DNA from: Colius striatus
Taxonomy: Eukaryota; Chordata; Aves; Coliiformes; Coliidae
Reading direction: 5' to 3'
Length of the DNA: 64,000 nucleotides
NCBI RefSeq assembly: GCF_028858725.1
Contig: NC_084760.1
Span: 53,655,367-53,719,366, forward strand
The position numbers and the translations under genes were made by a program. Numbering within the stretch: the stretch's first letter is position 1; each line of letters starts with the position of its first letter. Shown here piece by piece: positions 1 through 13,547 of the stretch. The notes beneath the pieces were generated by a model. It did no database searches and had not been told where the DNA came from. It saw only the letters and a list, made by a program, of their open reading frames with translations.

Positions 1-849
1 CTTACGAAATCAATTCCACTTCTTTTTTGCTTCTGCCACAGATAAGGAGGGGGAAAAGTAATTAGCACAAGTGTCTACAGCTGACTTTGGTTGGATGATA
101 GGGGCGGGAACAGCACATGTGATGTAGCCCTGTTGCCATCATCTTATTTATACCTAGATGAGAAGACCTGCATCCTGATGGCAACACATTGCTCTGAGTT
201 TATGATTGGTGTCCCACAATATATAGTCAGCTGTCTAATGCTACATGGCACTGGTTTAACCCTTCCTTTTGTTCTGATTCCCTCACACGCAGGCAGACAC
301 ATTCAGACAAATCTTGATATTTCTGCTACAAGCATTTTTGCACCTACAGTCTGAATGGCAAAGTAGAGCCCCATTTTGAAATTATGATGGTTTATTTTGG
401 TAATTTCACCTTTTGTTGGTATATGAATATGTATTACCACAGCACACAAACCAGATGCACAGGCTTTCAGTTCTGTTTCAGTTTTTACCTTACCACGTTA
501 TAGTTGTTGCAAGGACCTATAAAAGAAAATTTAGAAATTTCAAGATGGCAACACAATCATGAATCAAGTCACCATGGCCAAGAGACTTAAAATGCTAGAA
601 GTTATTTCTTGAGCAGAAATAATTCTAGCTTCTGTTTCATAATTTTCCAATGCAACTACTTTTTTTTTTTTTCTGAAGTATAAATACAGATAAACACTTG
701 TGTTTTGATGCAGATAGCTAATTTGGAAAATGAAATTGGCAGTGTCCTTTGGCATTATGTCAGTTGTGGTTGTGTGCATGAAGTAGTTGTTTGACGCTGA
801 CTGAGTTCCCCAGGAATCTGTCTGGGGAAGAGTACCATAGTCCTAATAC

Positions 850-1390
850 TAAGCAGAAGGTGGATTCCCTGGCAGCAACCCTTTAGACCCTTTCAAAGCT
901 GACATTTGTCATGAGTTTGTGTGGGGTTTCTTCTTGCTTGGTAGGAGGAGGCTGCAGTGCTGATCACAGTAAGCAGTTCTCAAAACATCATCTGGCTCTG
1001 AGGTGGACCAACATCCAGCTCCATTGGGCCAATCAAGTGGCTCTGCCATCACTATTTAAAAAGGGAAATCTGCAGCAGAAAAGGAAGTGGAGGAGTGGTA
1101 CAAGATGGAGGTGACCATGCAGACCCCATAGCCAGAGAAGGGGGAAGGAAGGAGGAGGGCCAGACCAGAGACCCCTCTGCAAGCCGTGACGAGAACACAG
1201 GCTGTGCCCCTGCAACCCATGTAGGGCAAGGGCAGGACTGAGAGCCACCAGCAGCTCCGGGTGAGTGCGCCCGGATGGGCAGAAGACTGTGTGAGAAGGC
1301 TATAGAGTCCTGATTGGCACTTTCCTGGCATCAACACTTCTGCTGCTCCTGCGACAAAAAGTCATTGGCAGTGTACAGTTTGAGGACAAA
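850..1390 (+). mobile_element. possible degraded ERV LTR
   Basis: A GC-richer island in AT-rich DNA with a CCAAT box (ggccaatc near 1027), a TATA-like tatttaaaaa at about 1051-1060 and a purine-rich downstream part that resembles avian LTRs. I could not find convincing ends or target duplications. It could equally be another repeat or a promoter-like unique sequence. Confidence 0.3.
1025..1061 (+). promoter_or_regulatory. CCAAT plus TATA-like pair
   Basis: ggccaatc is followed about 20 bp later by tatttaaaaagg. The spacing is tight for a cellular promoter but the pairing is typical of LTR promoters. No transcript evidence can be seen. Confidence 0.25.
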
Positions 1391-1399
1391 CATTCCTTA

Positions 1400-4300
1400 A
1401 ACTTCTGTCCATCAGCTGTTAAGCTCAGAAAAATTTTTAGTTTGCATATGAATTAAAGGCAGGCAAGTGAGGGTTAAATCCAAGTTTGGATTTATATCCA
1501 ATTGATTACCACATAGCAGCTGAGATGGGACCACTCTTCACTATGTGATCAAATGGTGGCTTTTCATCTGTTTTCTTTTTGTTTTTGTTGGATATGGCTT
1601 CAAAACACTATTCATCCTGTCAAAATAGTTAACATAGGGTTACAATGAGGGGTTACAAATTCTAACAAGATTTGCTTAATTGTAAAGAGAAATGCTTGTA
1701 CTGAACCTGAAGTTTCCTTTCTCCATAGAGAGTATATTGCTATGTCGATTTTCAATTTTTCCAGTGTTTAGGTTCTTGGAACCTTGTTGCCTGCAGTGAG
1801 AATTGCATTCAGACTGCAATTGAATTTCAGGATTTAACTTTTCATTTGTAATTATTCAAACAGAGAATTTATCCCTTAAGGAGTTCATGAATGAGTGCTT
1901 TAGTGCCCTATAGATATGACTGGTTTTAATAGAAATTCAAGAGAAAACTGAAATACTTAGGTGCAGAATCCTCTTAGTGAAATAAATAGCTAGACCTTTT
2001 CTGACACTTGACATTTAGATATGAGTCAACATAAATGATTTTTCTAACTCATTTTAAACATTAAATGTGTGAGAAGATATCAGACATACACAGCGACTCT
2101 TGAAAAGATGGCCTCTTGCATTTCTATGCAACACAATGTCTAGCATCTAACTTTCATGTTGGTTCTCATGGGATAAGGCAAGGAGTGTGTTCTTTATAGA
2201 AAATGGTGTGTGTATATATATAAGTAGCTCCTTTCTCTTCGGTCATGCAAAGATATGCAGTAGTCTGCTACATGGACACATGCTCAACATGTATACTTTA
2301 AATACCACACAACTGTTTCTGAAGGGGCTGAGACAACGATAGGAGGAGAGAAATGAGAGTAAGAATGCATGCAATGGAAAAGGAGATAGAAGAAGCGGTG
2401 GTAGAAGGTGGAAGGAGAGTACAACTGACCTGGGAGTCAGGAGTGCTTTGCTGGTAGGTATGCTCTACCCACACGTCAGCTCCACACTGATGCAAGATGT
2501 GGGATGCACCAGTTCTCTCTGGCTGTGATTTCCACATACTGTACTCCATCAGTGGAGTCCCCAAAACACAGTACAATGAACCCTTGCAAGCCAAAGTGCT
2601 GAACATAAGGTAGAAAGAAGTTGCAGCTACATGGATACCACTGTTAGTCAGAGGGCTCTGATGTGTGTGTGCTCTGGGAACAGTGGCAGCAGCAAGGACA
2701 TCACATCTGTTACCTGAACTGTTCAGCGTAATTCTTGCCAAACCATCAGGCTCTTTTTCTTTTAATTAACGATGCTTGTGGCTTGCTGAAAAGCTGAATG
2801 ACTGATGCATAGGAATTAGGTGTTTCTGGAGCCATCTACTTGACTGTATTAAATAAAGATTAATTTATCCTAAGTGTATAGAGTACATTGCCAGGTTATG
2901 TAAGGCTTTGGTTATGAGTTAGGGTTTTTGACAGTCTCCTCAGATAATAATTTGTCACAGTCATTAGTGTCACTTTTCTACAGTGCATATTCAGGACAAT
3001 TCATCAACCCTCTTTTGCTGATGCTCTCACAGGATCTCTTTAAGTTGAGGGTTGAACTGTTACCTGCAATCTTAAATTACATGCATGATGAAGCATCAAA
3101 GACCATTGGAAACCTTTCTCACATTCATCAGGTTTGTTGTCTTTTTCTTTTTTTCCAGGACACACCCTTCAGTTTTGAGGTTTATTGAATTACCATAATA
3201 GCAGCTACATCTTTCAGAGAGTAAATATTTGCCATTCAATTTCAGACTGTGAGAAAAAATGAGAAGGAAAAAGGATGTTTTCTGTGAGAAGAATTCACCT
3301 TGATTAAATTTACCCAAACAAAAAAAATCTCAGAAAGATTTTTAGCTTCCTCAGATGAGTGCTGTATCGTGTGATGAAGCAGAATTCAGCCAGGGCTAGC
3401 TTATATATAGCTGCACCAATACTAAGGCTCTGATCTCTGACTTTTAAGGAATTGGCTCTGGCAAATTTGAGCAATTGCAGGAAAGGTAAGAGTTTTGAGA
3501 GTGACAGGAATGTCAGAACTGTGGAAAGATTGGTTTTCAGGAAAAAAAAAAGGCTTTGCCTTTATACAAGTAGGTAAAATAACATGATCTGTCCATAGCT
3601 GTGAGTTTTCCTGAGTGTCTGAAAGGCTTGACTCTCAAAGCAGGGAGATATTCTGTGGTCAATAACACTAAACAAATTAACAGAAAATTTAGCCTGCAGG
3701 TGGATTTGTAATTTTTACCTGTTGGATTAGAATGGCCTCCTAAAACATCATGAAGAAAGTGCTTTAGCTAGAGTGTTTAAAGTAACATAAAAAATGTCAA
3801 AAATAAAAACTGAAAGAAATGGAAGGGTAAGAAAATCTCTTTGATTAGGCCACACTGCCAATAACCTATCCAGTGCTTGTTGTCTCTGATTTCCAAGAGT
3901 GGTGTTTGATAATAATAACATCTCTGTTACCTGGCAATCAGTTCTCCTGCTAACTAATGCAGTATAAAAATGAATCAGAGGCTTTGGAAAATTCTTTGCT
4001 GTTCTCCTAACCAAAGCATCCATTATAATTTAAATCAGTAGGAAGTGTTTAGATTGGCTTTTTTGGAAGTGATACTTCTTGGGTCTCAACTGTGCCAGTC
4101 TCAATCATCTCAACAGATGATTTCCACGGTGGTGGTGTATACTCTCTGTTTAACTTCATCTCTGGGGCTGACTGTCTGAAAATTTCATAATTATTCATTT
4201 CCTGGTTTAGATTTGACTTAGAGTTATTGCATTCACATCAAATGGAAATTATAGCTGCTAATCACATTATGTTCAGTGTTGTTAATCCCAAGATTATGGC

Positions 4301-7300
4301 TGTCAAAACAGATATTACAATATTAGATTTTGAAGCTATCTCTAACAGTTGTACTTATTTATTAGTAAATGAAAAAAATGGCTCAGATTTTTACTCTCCT
4401 TGCCTCTTTGGCCACAATTGCAAAACTTCATTAGAAGTCAGCACAGAGCTGTGATTTTCAGATTATGTTCCTGATATTCACCATGTTTCATGTCCTAATA
4501 CAGGGTTTGCCTTCCCATATTAGTAATGCCATGCCACTCTCCTCTGAGTTTTAACAGGTCGGAAAACTCTTGCAGTTTGTTGAGATGAATTATTGTCAAA
4601 AAAGAAAAGAAGACTTAGACTTTATTGAGCATCTTTGAAATGTGTAGAGCTGCTTCTGGATCACACGAGTCCATTCTGGACTCTTTGGACCATCTGTCTT
4701 TAGAATTAAGCCAGTGTATGGTCTAATGGGACTAAAACCCTAAGTGTTGTACTCATAATGGCAAGACATCTTTTAGAGTAGATTGTTTTTCAGTGCAAAC
4801 AAACAAAATTGGTCTTTACTACATAAAGATTAAGTACTTCCTTTGCCTTCTTGACTGTACAGTCAATGTTGAAATGAGAATGTGCAATTTATGATCTTAA
4901 TCAATATGTACTTCTGGAAATAGCTTTGAGATGAAAGAGCTCACTAAAATATTATATACACTCTGCAATGGTTACCAATGTGGTATGATTCCATCACAGC
5001 CTTTTAAAAGGCTGAATAAGGAAGATTTGGGAGGAAGAAGGCAAAACCAAACCAACAACCAACCAAACAAAAAGCTGTAGATGGCCCTATCTAATTCAAC
5101 ATAGCTTATCTTCCCATAAGTTCTGTCACTGTCAAAAAAGTGAAAATTCTTTATGTCTCTTTCAACAATTGTAGGTTCAGTCTATCACCCAGTATGTATA
5201 TTTTGGAGGACTTCCATAAAATCTCCCTCACCAAAATGTCAGAAGAACCAATGAAAGGTGAACAATGAGTCAACACGTTCCAACTCCCCTGCTGCATAAC
5301 TCAGCTAAAGCAGCACTGATTGTACTTAGCTCCCCATCTTTTGTGGATATCAGAAAAGATAATGACCAAACCAGACGGGGAAAAATTACTGTTGTTCCTC
5401 CTAGAGATGGGAGAATTGTTTGCTTGTTTGTTGTTTAATGTATGAATGGATAGATTTTTAATTATTATTGTTATTGTTTGTGACAATGCTGTTCCTTTTT
5501 TGAGACCTGACTTGGATGTTGGGAAAGATGATAAAGGTTTTATTTAATATTGCTGGGAATTTAGAAATCAAAGAACCCCCTTAAATTTAGAAAATGATAC
5601 CATCAAGCAACATTTTTAGTGGGGTGGTGCTATTTTCAAAAGCTTCTCATACATTTCCAGTATTTAGTAATTACCAGAGAATTTTTAGGTAGGGAAGACA
5701 AGCAGTACCAAATACATTGGGTTTTTGCAAATATTGCTGGGGGGAAAAGTACCTCCCGTATTTCTGGAAACACTGTGAGGCACCAGCACTTTCTGCTGTA
5801 ACATGATAAAGCTACTGTAACATGTAAAATCTATTGAATCTATGCAGCACTTCTTAAAATTCAAACTGATGTTGTACTGTCTTTGATAATAAAGCCATGA
5901 TTGTATGTCTCATCAGCACTGGCATTTACGATTCCTAAAGCTGTTCCCATACTGTTTGTTTAATCTTTCCTAATCACATACTGGGCATCTGCAGACAATT
6001 TACCCTTGATAAATAACAATCAGTAAGCAGAGGGTTTTCTACAAAGAAACTAAAATGTAATGCTCAGTATTTGTAACTAAAATAATGAGTGAAGACAGTT
6101 GTTAAAAGGGAGCAAAACAAAAAGCAGGAGAAATTTCACGCAGGATATGATTGCCAGTTTGTGACCAGTTACAGCACAGAGGGCTTCATGTTTTATGACC
6201 TGCATATGCTGTCTGTGGATGCCAACATCTCAGGTTTTGTGATCTGTGGATGAAGTGCCTAGACTGCGAAAAATGTTGCAAAAATGTTCTGCTGTGAGGA
6301 GGGATGGTAGATGAGTTCAGATTCAGATAGGGTAAAAGATTAAAGGTAACGCTGTGAGTAAAGCTTACGTTTCATCACTAAGAAATGTTCATCCCTGTCC
6401 TGGGGAGCCAGTGCAAAGTGTTTTCTGTCCCGATTTAGAAAAGTAACTTCAAAAGGCTGACAAGCACATGCTGGGCTCCTTTCCTTAAGAAGCACTCACC
6501 CTCCCTTGTAGCTGGACCTGAACAGAAAAGCACTACTAAACCCAAGAAATTTCTGATAACCTAATGTAAGCCATACTGCTGTCATATAGTATTGGCCTGA
6601 GGGACTTCCCTTTGGAGAACACAAGTACGAAAGCCACAGCCAAATCGTGGAGACTTACAGCACATTTGCTCTTCCAGCCAAGGCAAGTGCTGGTTTAGCT
6701 TTCTTAGTCTCTAATCTTCCTTCTCAGAAACATACCATTGTGTCTTTTTCTTCTTCCAGTGATTTGCTTGCAAACAGAGCAAACTGGCACTGGCCTCAGA
6801 GCACAGGACTTTTCTAGCACATGAGCTACCCTGTACAGACTCTCTCTGTCATGGGTGTTCAACAGGGACAGGTGGCTTCTGGGTTTTTTTGGTTTACCAT
6901 AGGGGATTTTGTAATTACCACCTGTGCAAGCTTATATAAACCCTGTTGTTGTACTGCTTGGATTGAATACAAATGCAAACCACCTGCTGTTTTGCAGCCT
7001 GAAGTGTGAAGATCATTCTGGCTTTTGTTGTCCAGTTGTTCAGAGAGAGAGAGGGTGTCACAGTGACTTCTGAAGGACTCACAGCTAGACGTGGTGACAG
7101 TGGCACCCTCTGAGTCATTCCTCTATTTGAAGGAAGCAGTGTTGTGGCTTATTTTGGAAAGATGTGGAGTTGTTTGTCATCAGGGAGCATGATTCAGACC
7201 TGTCAGATAGAAAAGTTCTTCACCATGTGTAAATTCATCTAATACTGAGTATCCTCTGCTTATCATCTCTGTTTTCTTAGGATATAATCTTTAGAGGCTG

Positions 7301-9874
7301 TGGTCCATCAGCTTTTTATTTTTGCATGAGGCTGAGTAAGGGATATTTAATTACTGACTGCTGGTTGAAACATAGACTCTCACTATCACTTATTGATAAA
7401 ATCCAGACACCATTTCATCTGGAGCTCTTCTATATTACCAGCTCTCATGTGAGGGAATCTCTACTTAGCTAAAGAGTTCCAAAGAGCTTCCTTTTCTGCG
7501 TGATCTGTGGGCCAATGCCCACATTTTAGGGCTGGGTACCCTGTGGGCAACTGAGTTGAAGTATAAAGATCACAGGTCTGCAAATTATGACATGCACAGG
7601 GAGCTTATCTCACAAACTGTGAATGTCAAAGCAGTTGTTATTTGGTGAGAAAAGTCATGCTTTGCTTTTATCTATTAGTCTCTCAAGAAAGCTATATGAT
7701 AACAGAGCTAAATTCAGAAGAGTCCGTGGCTGTACTGTTCTTAACATTCCTTTTTTGCAGATCCCTGATAGAAAATAAAGAAGAAGACATCTCACAAGCA
7801 AACAATCTTCCCAGAGCCTGGGAATTAATCAGCAAAAGGATGATTTCGATCCAAGCATTGATAAATTGTCATTATAATTCTAAGAGCATTTTGACAGCCT
7901 TTTGCCAGTTATCTCTCTGGGAGTCTTGTGACTTGTTCATTGGAAAAACTGTACCACGTGTGCAGCTGTTCTGCTTTTACAAGATAACTAGGCATCAAAA
8001 GATGCCAGGCATCGTGCCAGATAATGGAGCCATTAGAACAAGACGACCACAGCACTTCTGCCTAAACGGCCCTGCTTGTTCTAAAATCATCAAATGGTCA
8101 CAGCAGCGAGCTGACCTGCCTCCTGTGAGGGATTCCTCTGCTAAAAGCCAATGGTGAACTGTGTTGAGATGTGTGACTAACCCTTGTGTTGAAGGACGGG
8201 CACAAAAGAATTTGAGGTCACGCTCAAGTGGTCTAATATGAGGGAGAAAAATAGGTATTGATATTGTTAATGACATGACCAAAACCAGAAAGTTATAAGA
8301 GGGTATTTTCTACTGCTTCAGTGGTACATTAGAACCTAATTATTCAATTTTTGGTAGTTTTTAGATAAACACAGACACTTTAGCTTGCTGCCAGCAGAGC
8401 ATTAACTGCCAGCTTCTGCAGTCAGTGCTGGTTATTCTGAAAATGGTTTTGTCTTCCTTATTCTCTTCCCCTCCAATTCCAAGTAACTATTTGGTGAGTG
8501 AATTTATATGCTGTAATTCAGTATTGGAAATAATCACATCTGTTAACTCAGAAGACAATGTAGTTTATCTGTATTTTTGTCTTTTTGGGGAATTTGCAAA
8601 GAATATATCAAGTCCATCTTATTTGGGGGCACTTCCAGGATCAAATAAATCTAAACCTTTGTAACGTGGGAGAGGAAGAACTGAGGATGCAAATATTAGC
8701 TTGCTTGCATGGGAGACAAGAGAATGAGAAATAAAGCCTGTAGTCAACCCCCTTGAGACAGCAATGGTGAGAAAAATCAAAGCAGTCCTTCACTGAGACA
8801 ATAAAGCTGGAAGGAAAGAGATGTGACTCCCTTTCAAGACCAAAAAGCTGTAATAGATCTCTAAAGATATCTGTGTCTTCACTTTCTTCCTGTTTATACT
8901 TTGTTTTAGTCCTGCTCTGTGTTACGCAGCTGCACAGAAGTAGTGTACATCTACAAAAAAAATGAATTTATTGTCAGTGGTTTCTTACTTATCTCTGTAA
9001 AACATGTGTACAGTTGTCCCTGTACACAGTGATATATTCATAGAGTACAAGAATAAAGTTACACTTGAGAGAAAATATTGGTTTCAATTTCAGTAGCTGG
9101 TGCTGGTACCTGGCCTCCTGCCTGAGAGGGTTTGTTGCTGTGCTTGCAGGGCATTAGTGCAGGTGATATTACTGACACAGAGTTGGGCTACTCAGATTAT
9201 CTCAGCATGAAAAATTTAAATTGGTATAACTGAGAAACATAATGCTGTAGATGATGGCTTTTGCATTTATTTTAAAGCTTTAATTTTAGGTTTATGAGCT
9301 GTTCATGGAGTTGAGCGGGTTTTTAAGATCAATTTTCTGGGTCTGCAGTTTTAAATTCTGCTTTAAATTCCACTTCTGAGTGAAATGAATTGCATGGTCG
9401 CTGCTAAGCCCAAGCAGACCAAATGTATTGGGCCACTTAATGAGTGGGTAGAGGTTGTCCTGAGTGCAGATGACAGGATCCAGGGTCCTGCTGCAGGCAT
9501 CATCACTTCTATTTAAAGAGCGAACGTCCTGTGCTCACAGACAGTGCTCAGCTTTCACAAGGTGCGGTTTATAAGACATGCAAAGTTTTGTGTGTCTTTT
9601 CGGGTGGTGGGGAGGAAGAATGACCTTTTTGCATCTTGAGAAGCCTCATAGTTCCAGGCACTCTCCTCCCAGCCTCAGCACTCTCTTCTTCCTGCCTCAG
9701 GCAGCCAAGGGTGTGCTATCCTGCTGCATCCCAGTGGCATGAGAGGCTACAAAGACCTTTCCTCATGCCAGTCCCTTCGCCTCAGCGTTCCCTGAAGGAA
9801 TCAAAAGAAAAAAAGTTGCATGCCACAGTTGCTCATTCATAGAGCGTGTGTTGGCCTGTTGGCAGGCAATACAG
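1400..9874. other. gene-poor AT-rich DNA
   Basis: No gene, RNA gene or known repeat family was recognised. Short TG/TA runs occur near 2205-2223. Two unusually long open frames (minus 2298-2741, 147 codons; plus 7642-8157, 171 codons) have no recognisable domain and are treated as probable chance frames. Confidence 0.6.
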
Positions 9875-9981
9875 ATCATAGTATCATAGAATGGTAGGGG
9901 TTGGAGGAGACCTTTAGAGATCACCCAGTCCAACCTCCCTGCTAAGGCAGGTCCACCTAGATCAGGTTGCATAGGAACAGG
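9875..9981 (-). mobile_element. short CR1 LINE 3' fragment
   Basis: About 107 bp of CR1 3' terminus in minus orientation, with two copies of the terminal atcata-type unit at the low-coordinate end and the gatcaggttgca block at the other. It is heavily 5'-truncated, as most CR1 copies are. Confidence 0.9.
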
Positions 9982-12084
9982 TGATCAAGGATCAAGGAAC
10001 TTGGAACTGCAAATTGTGATGAGTGCTCACCAACAGCTCTAACACTCAACAGCAGCAGTATATAAGCTGAAAAAGAATGTGTAGCAAATGCTACTTTCTC
10101 AAAAACTAGCTGGTTGCCCTCCTTTAGCAGCGAATGTTCTCCAGAGGGGACTGCAAGGACATCAGTAGAAAGCCAACAACCAAAACGATTCCAGTCTGTC
10201 TGTTGTTTTAACGTGTGCATCCCAGCTGTGAAATGTGGGCCACCTGAGGGCCCAAGTGGATTGACATATTTCTTAAATATGTTAAAGCTGGTGTTAGGTT
10301 TGCCACTTGTAAAAATACTCATTTTCTGAGCCACCTGTGGAGCCTTCCCCAGGCTTTACAGAAAGACTGCGCTCTGCTTGGGGTGCTTCAGAAGAAGATA
10401 GCCAGCTCACATTTCTGGGTAATGCACCTTGCAAGGATTTCAGCTGGAAAAGTAACAAGATGATAACAATAACTTGCTAACTTTCAGCTCTATTGAAAAT
10501 TCAAGGCAAACCCCACTCCTAAGCATTCCATGAAATGGAGTTCAGAGACCAGTGCTAAGGAGGTACCGACAGTAAAGAGGGTAAACATTAAAGACTTGGT
10601 GTTCATTAAGAGAATAATAGTGCCTCTTACCAGCCTCTTTTTAATAAAGATATCATTCAAAATATTTTGTGTGTGTGTGTATGGTTCAAAATACAGCTAC
10701 ATTAAAAATAAGCGTAGAATATAAACACAACACCTTTAAATAATAGCTACAGCTAGACCAGCAAAATGAGAGACCATCACTGTCTGTTCACAACTCTTCC
10801 CTGCAATAGTAAAAAAAACCCAACCCAAGCTTGTTTTTATGCAGCTGCACTGTGTATTTAATTTGTCTTTCCTCAGAAGCAGAGGATACATATCACTGAT
10901 AAAGCAATGAACTTTGGATGAGGTAGGGATATGGCGCAGCAATAGCTGTAGCTGTTCCCAAGGGTCTGATTCAGGATCTAATTCATTTTAAATTGAAGCG
11001 TGGGAGGACCAAGAATTCTACTGTGCACATGAGCTTGTGGCTAACCTCTTGCTTTGAGAGATGCAGATGTAACTATGTAATCTGAGGCAGGATGTGGGGG
11101 CAGATCTGTGCATAGCTGATTCCAGGGAGAGGGAAAGCTTAACTTTGTTGCTCACGTACATAATGGAAGAGGTGATTTCTAATTGTGAAATTCCTATGAA
11201 AGTCATGTTCCTATACTGCTGAGAAGTGTCTCAAACTATCAAGTATGCATAGGGAAGCTAATGTACAAAGGGAGGATACATATTAGCTATCACAACTTGA
11301 CTGTTCTTGTAATATTACTTAAGTGCTAGTACTTGCCATGCTTTCTAAATGTTGATCCAATGCATGAGAGGTTTAAAGAAAGTGTGTGGGTGGCTGATCA
11401 GCATATTTGTTTGTTTGTTTGTTGTTCTATATGAAACAATTCTGTCATTTACCAAATAAAAAGTAATGATCTTGTATATTTCTACTTTGTTGCTTTTCTA
11501 AGAAAAAACCCAAGACAGACACATAAGCTGAGACATGTGAGTACATAGGTTATCTAGCACATTCCCATTTACTGTGATTTATGTAAAACTATCCTACCTT
11601 TATGCTAACAGAATAAATCACTGGCTGGCTTTTAAAATAAAGTAAGGTTTCAGACTAGTTTATAGTAGACAGGATTCTGTACCACAAAGTATTGTAAATA
11701 CCAGAATGCTACAAGAGTCTGTCTGACCTTACAGGCTTTCAGAGAGTCACGTACTTAACTATATACTTCAAGTTAAGCCTATGAGGTACGTCCATCCTAT
11801 TAATTAGCAAGTTCTTAAGAATCTGAATAGTTGCAGAAACTTAGTTAACATTCTTTTCCATTTTCCCTAATAGTAGCCACTAATTAGTTACAGTGCTATT
11901 CAGAATTCTTTTTCCTTTCTGAATTTCAACACAAGATATCTACCTGCCCCTGAGGAATTCCTGATTTATGGACAAAAAGTCGGAGTTGGATGTAGTGCTG
12001 ATAGAGTGATGACTGTCAGAACCACATCTCATCACAGACACGGCCAATGTTCTTCACCAGTGAAATACACATTCTTCTCATACT
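9982..12084. other. gene-poor DNA between CR1 fragments
   Basis: Nothing recognised except short simple repeats (GT run near 10667, TTTG run near 11410). Confidence 0.6.
11406..11424. repeat. (TTTG)n short tandem repeat
   Basis: About four and a half TTTG units. Confidence 0.85.
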
Positions 12085-12617
12085 ATCATAGAAACACAGA
12101 ATGGCTTGGGTTGGATAGGACCTTGAAGATCATCTAGTTCCAACTCCCCTGCCATGGGCAGAGACACCTTCCACTAGACCAGGTTGCTCAAAGTCCCATC
12201 TAATCTGGCCTTGAACACTTCCAGGGATGGGGCACCCACAGCTTCTCTGGGCAACCTGTTCCTGTGCCTCACCACACTCACAGGGAAGAACTTCATACTA
12301 ATATCTGATCTAAAACTACCCTCTTTCAATTTGAAGCCATTACCACTTGTCCTATCACTACTACATGCCCTTGTAAAAAGTCCCTCTCCAGCTCTCTTGT
12401 AGGCTCCTTTAGGCACCGGAGGGCTGCTGTCAGGTCTCCCTGGAGCTTTCTCTTCTCCAGGCTGAACAGCTCCAACTCTCTCAGCCTGTCATCCTAGATG
12501 TGCTTCAGCCCTCTCCCTCCTCTGGACTTGTTCCAACAGGTCCACGTCTTTCTTATGTTGGGAGCCCCAGAGCTGAATGCAGTTTGTTCATGAGAGCAGA
12601 GCAGAGCAGAGCAGAGG
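12085..12617 (-). mobile_element. CR1 LINE 3' fragment
   Basis: This is a minus-oriented CR1 3' UTR of a different subfamily from the 9.9, 38.3 and 53.2 kb copies (plus strand starts atcatagaaacacagaatgg and continues with the typical cttgggttgg block). It ends beside a short AGAGC tandem run. Open frames on both strands here are repeat shadows. Confidence 0.9.
12593..12617. repeat. (AGAGC)n short tandem repeat
   Basis: Between four and five copies of AGAGC lie at the 5'-truncated edge of the CR1 fragment at 12.1-12.6 kb. Confidence 0.85.
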
Positions 12618-13520
12618 GGCAGAATCACCTCTGAAGTCTACTATTTCTAATCATTAATATGGTGTATAAGTTAAGGCAAGAAACTGCAGAGCCAGGGCCA
12701 GGAGAGGAAACTTACCCAGCCTTGTACCCACTGTATTTTGGGTAGGAATTGTCTGTCTCTGCATCCTCAAAGAGCTGACGTAGGTCAGACTCTCAGGTAC
12801 CTTGTAACATCTGTGTGCGTGTACAAGCACTTGGACTGCATTTTGCTTACATTGCAGAGCAACAGTTTCTCATATGTTGAATCAGAGAGCTCTGGGTTCA
12901 GACAGAAATTTAGGGATTGGGGAAGTATCCTTACCTTTCTGCACTGGCTGGCTTACCTGTTCCTGAAATTGGAAACCATTCAGGAAGAAAGAAGGTCAAA
13001 ATTTGGTCTGCTCAAGAAAGTTTTAATTCACCTTGCATATCCTCATTTTACACCTTGGAAATAAATTTTGCTATGAGAGGTCAGCTATAATGTAACTTCT
13101 GCAAGAAGAAGGGCTCTGAAATGAAATTGAAGGTACACTTACTTCATTACATTTTCCATTTCATTTTTAAGTAATCAATACTGCAAGTACACCAGCTACA
13201 GAAACTCCACAACTGTAGCTCCTTAGAATATAAGAAATCTAAACTAGCAAGTATGATGGAATCTGACAGAAGAGCAGTATGTAATGGTGTGTTCTCTACC
13301 GATATAGACAGCAGAACAGAAAAGAAGACAGAGTAGATGTAAAGAACTTGTAATTTCCTCATAACCATGTCTTCTTTTTAATTGCAATGTAAATGACAAC
13401 CTGTGAATACTCTTAAGCACAGGATGAAAATACAGAAGGCTAAATCATCAGCATGTGAAGTAAAACATGACTTTCAATTGCATAAAGTTGACAGTAGCTC
13501 ATGTTGCATTTGAAAGCATT

Positions 13521-13547
13521 CCCCCCTCCCCCCCCCAAAAAAATGTC
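13521..13547. repeat. C-rich then A-rich low-complexity run
   Basis: A run of C with a single T is followed directly by a run of A. Low complexity; a possible site of sequencing or assembly error. Confidence 0.9.

Noticed and set aside
2298..2741. 147-codon minus-strand open frame
   Set aside because: Length is within what chance allows in a window this size and no domain or splice context supports it.
12174..12416. Open frames of about 80 codons on both strands
   Set aside because: They are shadows of the CR1 3' UTR fragment.
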